A stretch of 64,000 bases of DNA from assembly GCA_025451235.1 (NCBI GenBank), contig JANWKT010000008.1, forward strand, positions 310,001 through 374,000, read 5' to 3'. Source of the stretch: Flavobacteriales bacterium. GTDB taxonomy: Bacteria > Bacteroidota > Bacteroidia > CAIKAF01. Below, in pieces: positions 42,388-48,626 of the stretch. The translations under genes were made by a program, and so were the position numbers. Every line of letters starts with the position of its first letter. The stretch's first letter is position 1. The notes beneath the pieces are model-generated. The model saw nothing but the letters and a program-made list of their open reading frames with translations, had not been told where the DNA came from and ran no database searches.

Positions 42388-43515
42388 ATGAATAGATCTG
42401 TGAATAAATTAATCGGATGTATGATGCTAATAGTAGGTTTGGCATCACAACTAGTTTTTTCACAATCGATCAATCCGCAATATGTATATTGGTTAAATAA
42501 TGAAATTATTTATGAATTGGATCCCGTGACCAATAAGTCCCATGAATTTTCATTAAAAATGCCGATGGGCTCTACAGGATTAACCATAGCATCCAATCCA
42601 CGAATGCCTGAAACTTTGACCTTTTATACTACGGTGATGAGCCTTATTTACTATTATGATGGGAAAAAATGGGTGAGTACTAACCACTTTTCCTATGTTA
42701 ATTTAGGTGGCGGTAAAAAGTATGTATACATATTGGATGGTGTTGGTTCAAAAGTATACAGATATGATGGCAATGAAGAAATCCAATTGGTCTTATCGTT
42801 GGATCCAAATTTTTGCGGTCCATATGACATAGTAGCGGACACCCAAGATCATTTTTATTTACTGCACAACAAACTAAAAAAACTGGTGGAATATGATCCT
42901 GGTGGAAAGGTGATCAGGGAAATTCCCCTTACCGGATTAAAAGATGAAGTCTCCGGCGGTGGTTTTGCCATGGTAAATGGATATGTGTATGCGAATGTTT
43001 CAGGCAGGAGCGTGGTTGGACAATTGAAAGACGGAGTGATTGAATTTTCGGATGCCAGTTATTTACCCAGCAGCCTGAATGATTTTGCCACTGTTCCCTA
43101 TAAGCACGATTTGATGGTAAGCAACCCTTCCACAAATGCACCTTCGAATTCCAATATACGCATACCTTTAAATTTGAGACCTGTTGAATTACAGCATACC
43201 ATTTCCGTAGACCAAAATAAACTTAGACTTAGTGTTTGGCTTCCTTCAACAGATCATAGGAGCAGGGTATCATTTATCTTTAATGGAGTGAAAATATTGG
43301 ATAATACCCTCCTCTCAGATACCAAAGTGGAATTTGATTTGACTGTATCTTCCCAGGGTGATAACCATTTATCGATGGAATTAATGAATGAGAATAAAGG
43401 AATAGCTATTGCCGCCAATGTTTCGGTGATGGTAAATGGGCAAGAACAACTGGTGAGTTTAACCTCCGATTATAAAAAATCAGGAGCCATTAATTTGGTG
43501 TTACATTCCAGATAG
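42388..43515 (+). CDS. Secreted NHL/SMP-30-like propeller protein with degenerate C-terminal module (paralogue 5)
   Basis: 375 residues. Signal peptide MNRSVNKLIGCMMLIVGLAS, cut near FSQ. The propeller aligns with paralogues 3 and 4 (NLGGGKKYVYILDGVGSKVYRYDG; DIVADTQDHFYLLHNKLKKLVEYDPGGKV; LNDFATVPYKHD, where the Ser-Cys-Pro motif is lost). The C-terminal part (257-375) keeps the start (RPVELQHTISVDQ) and end (LVSLTSDYKKSGAINLVL) but has lost GDxISLxLNGxWIL and the LGKxSPNTAA core, so it is a diverged version of the module. Last of the five tandem paralogues. Confidence 0.88.
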   Translation: MNRSVNKLIGCMMLIVGLASQLVFSQSINPQYVYWLNNEIIYELDPVTNKSHEFSLKMPMGSTGLTIASNPRMPETLTFYTTVMSLIYYYDGKKWVSTNHFSYVNLGGGKKYVYILDGVGSKVYRYDGNEEIQLVLSLDPNFCGPYDIVADTQDHFYLLHNKLKKLVEYDPGGKVIREIPLTGLKDEVSGGGFAMVNGYVYANVSGRSVVGQLKDGVIEFSDASYLPSSLNDFATVPYKHDLMVSNPSTNAPSNSNIRIPLNLRPVELQHTISVDQNKLRLSVWLPSTDHRSRVSFIFNGVKILDNTLLSDTKVEFDLTVSSQGDNHLSMELMNENKGIAIAANVSVMVNGQEQLVSLTSDYKKSGAINLVLHSR

Positions 43516-43527
43516 TTTCTTTTTTTA

Positions 43528-43544
43528 CTTACATTTAATGTAAG
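43528..43544 (+). promoter_or_regulatory. Palindrome CTTACATTTAATGTAAG before the aminopeptidase gene
   Basis: A 17-base inverted repeat (8-bp arms, one central T) ends 4 bases before the ATG at 43549 and 12 bases after the preceding stop. It could be a repressor operator or an mRNA hairpin occluding the ribosome-binding region. Confidence 0.4.
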
Positions 43545-43548
43545 AAAC

Positions 43549-44589
43549 ATGATCATCTCCCTTAAATATTTATTGCTGAAATACTTTGCCGGTATCACAG
43601 CCTTGGTGGTGACCGCCAATTATGATCTCGTGGATTATGGTATGAGAATGGGGCAGGGGCAGCTCAAAATATTGATGGGTAGCAAAAAGATCGAGCGCTA
43701 TCTGGAGGATCCCCACTATCCGGATTCACTCAAACAAAAAATATTACTGATCCAGGAGATCAAAAAATTTACGGTGGATGAATTGGGTTTTCAGCCTTCA
43801 CCCAACTATAAAAAACTATATGATCAAAAAGGAAAACCCATGATGTATGTGGTAACGGGTTCCGAGAAATATGCGCTGAAACCTATGAAATGGAAATTCC
43901 CTATCGTAGGTGAGGTAACCTATAAAGGATTTTTTACGAAGGAGGAAGCCAATGAGGAAGCAGCCAGGATTGAAAAACTCGGTTATGAATCAAGGATAAG
44001 GATCGTAAATGCATGGAGTACCCTGGGTTGGTTCAGGGATCCTATTATGAGCAGTATGCTGGAGGAGTCGCCCGGAGATATTGCGGAGGTGATCATTCAT
44101 GAATTATCGCACGGAACTATTTTTATTAAGAACAATGTGGATCTGAGTGAAAACCTGGCCAACTTTATTGGAGATAAAGGTGCTCATCTTTTTTTGCAAT
44201 ATAAATATGGGATCAGTTCTCCTGAGTATAAAGAGTATATTGAATCAGCCAGTGATTATGAAAAGTTCTCGATGCACTTTATTCAAAGTGCAAAAATGAT
44301 GGATAGTTTGTACGCTACCCCTGGGTTCATTCAGGCGGATACCATTCAAAAAAAAGCCTTGAAGCAACAATATATTGAAATGGTGGTGGCTGGAATCGAT
44401 ACCATTACCTTTTTTGATCCTCTACGTTTTAAAAATAAATTCAAGGAAAAGCTACCCAACAATGCTACTTTTATCGTATTCAGACAATACAACAGCATGC
44501 AGGATGTATTCGAAGCGGAGTTCCAGAAGGAGGGTAAAGGGGATTTAAAAAAATACATAGACTTTTTGATCAGAAAGTACAATAAGTAG
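43549..44589 (+). CDS. Predicted zinc aminopeptidase (COG4324/PF10023-type)
   Basis: 346 residues. An N-terminal hydrophobic segment (KYLLLKYFAGITALVVTANY) is followed by YGMRMGQGQLKILMGSKKIE, the characteristic start of this family. The zinc motif HELSH is at residues 184-188 (IIHELSHGTIFIK); the third ligand is probably the Glu in LSENLANFIGDKGAHLFL. The family is annotated as predicted aminopeptidase, and its substrate is unknown. Because it follows the five paralogues after 33 bases in the same direction, it may process or act with them, but a separate promoter is possible. Its 3' end adjoins the second nested palindromic repeat. Confidence 0.82.
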   Translation: MIISLKYLLLKYFAGITALVVTANYDLVDYGMRMGQGQLKILMGSKKIERYLEDPHYPDSLKQKILLIQEIKKFTVDELGFQPSPNYKKLYDQKGKPMMYVVTGSEKYALKPMKWKFPIVGEVTYKGFFTKEEANEEAARIEKLGYESRIRIVNAWSTLGWFRDPIMSSMLEESPGDIAEVIIHELSHGTIFIKNNVDLSENLANFIGDKGAHLFLQYKYGISSPEYKEYIESASDYEKFSMHFIQSAKMMDSLYATPGFIQADTIQKKALKQQYIEMVVAGIDTITFFDPLRFKNKFKEKLPNNATFIVFRQYNSMQDVFEAEFQKEGKGDLKKYIDFLIRKYNK

Positions 44590-44590
44590 G

Positions 44591-44740
44591 GCGGCATCCC
44601 CGGCTGTTTGCTATATATTTTATTTCCACCGAAGTACGAATAAAACGATACGAACCTACGAACTACGAATCATCAATTGTTCGGTTCGTAGGTTCGTAAA
44701 AAGTTCGTACTTCGTTGTCAATAAAAGGATGCCGCTTCCA
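44591..44740. repeat. Nested palindromic intergenic repeat, copy 2
   Basis: Same element as 9484-9655. Outermost pair GCGGCATCC (44591-44599) / GGATGCCGC (44727-44735); outer pair CGAAGTACGAA (44630-44640) / TTCGTACTTCG (44704-44714); inner 15-bp pair TACGAACCTACGAAC (44649-44663) / GTTCGTAGGTTCGTA (44684-44698). The inner stem differs from copy 1 by a T-to-C change matched by A-to-G in the other arm, so pairing is preserved. It sits between convergent genes. Confidence 0.85.
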
Positions 44741-44758
44741 TCCGGGCCGCTATTCCGG

Positions 44759-47026
44759 TTATGTTTTAACCGCCTTCTTATTTTTGATGGTAAGTAAGAA
44801 TATGGGGAGCAGGCAGAGGTCTGCCACCACCGCAATAAATAAAGTAAGCGATAGTAAAAAACCTACATAGAAAATGCTCATAAAACTGGAAGAGACCATG
44901 GTAACAAATCCTGCACAAAGTACAATGGAAGTGAGGATCATCGCTTTTCCGGTACTTAAAAAACTTCGTTTAATGGCATAAAGGGTTGACCTTCCGTTCT
45001 GTCGTTCGATCTGGAACCGACTCAGGAAATGTATGGTATCATCTTCGGCAATACCAAAGGCAATGGTAAATATCATGGACGTAGAAACCTTGATATCAAT
45101 GCCTAAATATCCCATGATCCCTGCAATACAGACCATAGGAATAATGTTTACCGTTAATGCGATGACGATCATTTTCCATGACCGGTACATAAAACCAAAA
45201 ATAATAGCAACGATGAGAATACCTGATGCTAATCCTTGCATAAGATTTACAGCCAGGTATGAAATATTCTGATCAACTAACCTTGCGCTACCGGTGAGCC
45301 GATAATTAACATGCTGAAGAGGAGGTACCGACGCTAAAAAGTCTTTTTCCATGCTCCGCACTTTATAGCTTCCGAGGTCATGCATTTTTCCACTGATCCT
45401 TGCCTTTCGCAGGTCGGCTGAAATAAATTTTTGTACATCCGCGCTATCGAGCAGACCCGACATTTTTATTTGGTCCAAAAGGACATTGTGCTCTTTTTCT
45501 GTTGCCGGTAGTTTATAATAATCATTCAACCCTGAATTCATGGAGCGGTTGAACCTTTTAATAAGAGCTATGGGCGAAATAACAAATCCTAATTCGAATT
45601 TTTGAGTGGCTACGTCCTCCAGTTTTTTTAATTCCTGGATAGAGGCATAGGAAAGGATTTCCTGGGTAGTATCCTTTACTTCTATATACATTTCAAAGGG
45701 CCTTCCTCCCGAAAAATTCTTTTCAAAAAACAAAAACTCTTTTCGCAGGGGTTCTTTTGCACTGAGGTCTTCGAGCAATAAATTATTTACCTTCAGAAAA
45801 TAAATGCCACTGCCACAACCCACAAAAGCCAGGAATGTAATGACCAACACCATTTTTTTATGACGAAACACCCATAGTAACTGTCGGTGAAGGACCCTGT
45901 TCCAGATCCCATCATATTTGGGATTATGTACTACCTTAGGAGGAGGTAACAATAACAATACAGATGGTAACAAAGTGATAGAAAGGAAATAGGCGATCAA
46001 TACTCCAAACCCGGTATAGATACCAAATTCACGAATAGGGGAAATATTGGCCGTGATCAATGTAAAAAATCCGATAGCGGTAATGAGGGAGGTAAGAAAA
46101 GTAGCAAATCCTACTTCTTTGATGGTTTTGATCAAAGCCGGTTTTTTGGTTAATCCAGCCCTGAGTTCCTCCATATATTTGGAAAGGATATGGATCACAT
46201 CACTCATACCTACGATGAATAAGATGGTAGGGAGTAAAACGGTAAGGATGTCAATTTTTTTGCCCACAAAATGCATGATACCTAGTTGCCAGGTAACCGA
46301 ACCCAACACCACTACCAAAGGCACCAGTATACTATAAAACGATTGGAAAGTAACGGCCAGGAATATGATCACCAGTACAATGGCAATGGCCAAAAATAGA
46401 ATGATCTCTTTTTGCATCCGGCTGAGATATACTTGCTGGGCCTTGATCTTACCTGCCATGTGCACTTCCTCTATGTCCGAGATCGCTACTGTTTTTTCTA
46501 TTTGATCAATGAGTTGATCTGATTTATTTTTGGATAGTTTTTCTTCCGTCTGTAAAAAAATACAAGTGGTCTTCTGGTCGTTGGATATGAGGCTCCCTGA
46601 AAATTCGTTGGTTTGGTTGAGCCGAATTGAATCTATCTTGAGCAAAGAGTCATTATGTAAATGCACATATTTTTTAGAACCCCTGCTTCCCCCTGCTACC
46701 ACCGGCATACTCAGGTTGGTAATGGAGGTAACATCTACCACATAAGGAATGGTTTTTAAGGTATCGGTCAACTTGTTCACCTTTTGAAGAAAAGTGGTAT
46801 CGTAGATTCCTTTGGGAGAGCTTAGGCCAATCAACAGGAAATCGTAATCATTTTCAAAGTTTTCTCTGAATTTTTCGAAAAATTCAGTCTCCTGATCACC
46901 CGGTGGAAAAAATTTCTCAAAATCATAATCGAAACTTGACTTGCTTACTCCAACACCAAAGAAAGCCGTAGCAGCTGATAAAACCAGGAGGATGAGAATA
47001 GAGGTTTTACGGTTAAACCATTGCAT
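44759..47026 (-). CDS. RND/MMPL-family transporter
   Basis: 755 residues, with twelve predicted transmembrane helices in two halves. Each half has a large periplasmic loop after the first helix (about 30-220 and about 400-590) and a five-helix bundle. Characteristic stretches: DFLLIGLSSPKGIYDT, TLLPTILFIVGMSDVIHILSKYMEEL and IAFGIAEDDTIHFLSRFQIE, where the Asp residues (GMSDV, AEDD) are the proton-relay region of MMPL proteins. Such proteins export lipids or hydrophobic compounds. No outer-membrane or fusion partner is adjacent. The plus-strand region upstream contains the structured element at 47130-47320. Confidence 0.92.
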   Translation of the reverse strand: MQWFNRKTSILILLVLSAATAFFGVGVSKSSFDYDFEKFFPPGDQETEFFEKFRENFENDYDFLLIGLSSPKGIYDTTFLQKVNKLTDTLKTIPYVVDVTSITNLSMPVVAGGSRGSKKYVHLHNDSLLKIDSIRLNQTNEFSGSLISNDQKTTCIFLQTEEKLSKNKSDQLIDQIEKTVAISDIEEVHMAGKIKAQQVYLSRMQKEIILFLAIAIVLVIIFLAVTFQSFYSILVPLVVVLGSVTWQLGIMHFVGKKIDILTVLLPTILFIVGMSDVIHILSKYMEELRAGLTKKPALIKTIKEVGFATFLTSLITAIGFFTLITANISPIREFGIYTGFGVLIAYFLSITLLPSVLLLLPPPKVVHNPKYDGIWNRVLHRQLLWVFRHKKMVLVITFLAFVGCGSGIYFLKVNNLLLEDLSAKEPLRKEFLFFEKNFSGGRPFEMYIEVKDTTQEILSYASIQELKKLEDVATQKFELGFVISPIALIKRFNRSMNSGLNDYYKLPATEKEHNVLLDQIKMSGLLDSADVQKFISADLRKARISGKMHDLGSYKVRSMEKDFLASVPPLQHVNYRLTGSARLVDQNISYLAVNLMQGLASGILIVAIIFGFMYRSWKMIVIALTVNIIPMVCIAGIMGYLGIDIKVSTSMIFTIAFGIAEDDTIHFLSRFQIERQNGRSTLYAIKRSFLSTGKAMILTSIVLCAGFVTMVSSSFMSIFYVGFLLSLTLFIAVVADLCLLPIFLLTIKNKKAVKT

Positions 47027-47129
47027 ATGATAAAGATAGAGATATTATCTCATGTACGATTGACGATCGACAATTTACGATTAGTAACCCGAAATGCCTG
47101 CTGCGACTGGAAATATTCATCATCCACGG

Positions 47130-47320
47130 TTCGTATGGATGGATTCTTTCCCGATAGCTATCGGGAGGACCCGCCCTTCATGGGATTTTGCTACCAGGCT
47201 GGGAAGAGGGTAGCCGGTGAACCCCGCGAGCCAGACACTTTAACGTCCCTCTCCATAGCGATCAGGACGCCGGTCCTAGGGCATTGGGCTAAACCTCAGT
47301 AACAGCGGCCCAAGCCGAAG
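47130..47320. other. GC-rich structured intergenic element, unidentified
   Basis: Part of the 369-base gap 47027-47395. This stretch is visibly more GC-rich than its surroundings. It contains the perfect palindrome TCCCGATAGCTATCGGGA (47149-47166), the hairpin GCTACC / GGTAGC (47190-47195 / 47209-47214), GAGGG / CCCTC pairing across 47206-47252, and AGGAC-GCCG-GTCCT (47264-47277). Some blocks on the plus strand (GGACCCGCC, GCTGGGAAG, CCGCGAGCCAGA) recall parts of the cobalamin riboswitch core, but the total is too short and the conserved ACCUGCC end is absent, and the next plus-strand gene has no B12 link. It could be a degenerate riboswitch, an unknown RNA or a dispersed element. The rest of the gap is ordinary AT-rich sequence. 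Confidence 0.4.
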
Positions 47321-47395
47321 AAATTAACATCACTTCCTTAATATTTAATTAACAATATAAAAACGCAAGTTTAAATTTTGCTCATTTTTGTTAGC

Positions 47396-47854
47396 ATGGT
47401 TGCCTACGTAAAAAAAGTAAAAAAGGTAATTGGCAGAAAAGAAAAGATCCACTTCAATGAATATGGCCTGAAAAACCTTGTTGCAAAGGTGGATACAGGT
47501 GCCTATAGCTCATCATTGCATTGTCATATTTTAGGTATTACCGAAAAGGACAATGTGGAATATGTGAGGTTTGTTCCGTTGGTATACAAGAATAAGGTAA
47601 AAAACGCCCCGGAAATTAAAGTGCCTGTGTCCAAGAAAAAACTGGTTAAAAGCTCTAGCGGACATATTGAAGAAAGGTATTTTGTGAGAATGCTTGTGCA
47701 ATTGAACGGACATTCGCTGATGACTGAATTTTCATTGACCGACCGCAGCAACATGCGCCATACCATACTTTTAGGCCGAAAATTCTTAAAAGGACATTTT
47801 GTGGTAGATGTATCCAAAAAATTTATGCTGTCGAAAAAGAAAAAAAAGTCGTAA
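47396..47854 (+). CDS. RimK-associated ATP-dependent zinc protease-like protein (RimB/PF05618)
   Basis: About 152 residues from the ATG at 47396 (an earlier ATG at 47378 adds six residues). The aspartyl-protease-like fold of this family is shown by KVDTGAYSSSLHCHIL (DTGA motif) and LLGRKFLKGHFVVDVSKKF. The C-terminus is very Lys-rich (KKKKKS). The family is linked with RimK ATP-grasp ligases, but no rimK is in view; the phosphoribosyltransferase gene follows after 24 bases. Function is therefore uncertain. Confidence 0.8.
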   Translation: MVAYVKKVKKVIGRKEKIHFNEYGLKNLVAKVDTGAYSSSLHCHILGITEKDNVEYVRFVPLVYKNKVKNAPEIKVPVSKKKLVKSSSGHIEERYFVRMLVQLNGHSLMTEFSLTDRSNMRHTILLGRKFLKGHFVVDVSKKFMLSKKKKKS

Positions 47855-47878
47855 AATTGCAGTAAATACAAAGCAAAC

Positions 47879-48376
47879 TTGAAGACCCTCATTTTAGATC
47901 ACCTACAGATCCAGCAAAAATTAAATAGGTTGGCTTATCAGATCTATGAAGCTAATTACCAGGAAGAAGAGATCATTGTAGCGGGTATCGAACCTAACGG
48001 CGCACTGCTGGCCCAGCGATTAGCAGAGAAACTCAAGGAGGTAACCGGTAAAAAAATAGGATTGGCGACTTTGAAAGTAAATAAAGATAATCCCCTGAAC
48101 AGCGAATTGGTTTGCGAAAAAGGAGGTTGTGAATTTGCTGGAAAATCCGTTGTGTTGGTGGATGATGTATTGAATACAGGGCGCACCATGATCTATGGGA
48201 TCAAATATTTTCTAGAATATTCCATTAAGCAATTACATACAGTGGTTTTGGTTGATCGTGACCATAAGCTTTTTCCAGTAAGAGCTGACTATATTGGCTT
48301 ATCCTTATCCACGAACCTGCAGGAGCATGTTTCGGTAGAAATGAAAGATGGAGGAGATGCCGTTTATTTATTGTAA
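47879..48376 (+). CDS. Phosphoribosyltransferase, PyrR-like
   Basis: 165 residues starting with TTG at 47879; no ATG lies between the previous stop and the conserved sequence. The PRPP-binding motif is VVLVDDVLNTGRTMIYG (about 95-111), with the flanking LAQRLAEKLKEVTGKKIGLATLKVN and TVVLVDRDHKLFPVRADYIGLS. The family includes PyrR, a uracil phosphoribosyltransferase and/or regulator of pyrimidine genes; here no attenuator is visible. It is in line with the protease-like gene upstream. Confidence 0.85.
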   Translation: MKTLILDHLQIQQKLNRLAYQIYEANYQEEEIIVAGIEPNGALLAQRLAEKLKEVTGKKIGLATLKVNKDNPLNSELVCEKGGCEFAGKSVVLVDDVLNTGRTMIYGIKYFLEYSIKQLHTVVLVDRDHKLFPVRADYIGLSLSTNLQEHVSVEMKDGGDAVYLL

Positions 48377-48381
48377 AAGAC

Positions 48382-48474
48382 CTATCGGTCCATCTGGAGC
48401 AATAAACAGCAAGCGAATAAAATAGAAAGTATGAATGCGATCACTTTAGGAATGAGGGGGCCGATGTTTTTCAT
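48382..48474 (-). CDS. Mini-ORF: 30-residue single-pass membrane peptide
   Basis: An ATG-to-TAG frame encoding MKNIGPLIPKVIAFILSILF followed by ACCLLLQMDR. Residues 11-27 form a hydrophobic segment; the N-terminal side has two Lys residues and the C-terminus is polar. Its ATG directly follows the stop of the next mini-ORF (TAAATG), the sort of arrangement seen in translationally coupled genes. It is far too short for usual gene calls; conservation would decide. Confidence 0.4.
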   Translation of the reverse strand: MKNIGPLIPKVIAFILSILFACCLLLQMDR

Positions 48475-48564
48475 TTATAAATACATATTATAGATGAACA
48501 ATACGATCACCAATATGGTAAATCCTACCAGGTAAATACAAACACTCGATGGTTTTTTGTTCAT
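48475..48564 (-). CDS. Mini-ORF: 29-residue single-pass membrane peptide
   Basis: An ATG-to-TAA frame encoding MNKKPSSVCIYLVGFTILVI followed by VLFIYNMYL. A basic/polar N-terminus (NKKPSS) precedes a hydrophobic helix of about 19 residues reaching the C-terminus, as in small bacterial membrane proteins. It abuts the second mini-ORF. Both lie in the gap between the phosphoribosyltransferase and the histidine kinase. The upstream sequence contains no clear promoter box, so expression is unproven. Confidence 0.4.
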   Translation of the reverse strand: MNKKPSSVCIYLVGFTILVIVLFIYNMYL

Positions 48565-48626
48565 GTTTTTCTTTTTTACAAAGAAATATGAACAGGTGGT
48601 GCATTCTATACGGGTTAACCCCGGTT

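Noticed and set aside
47021-47302. Plus-strand open frame of 93 codons in the GC-rich element
   Set aside because: Its composition comes from the GC-rich structured region, it overlaps the start of the RND gene, and no protein family or promoter supports it.
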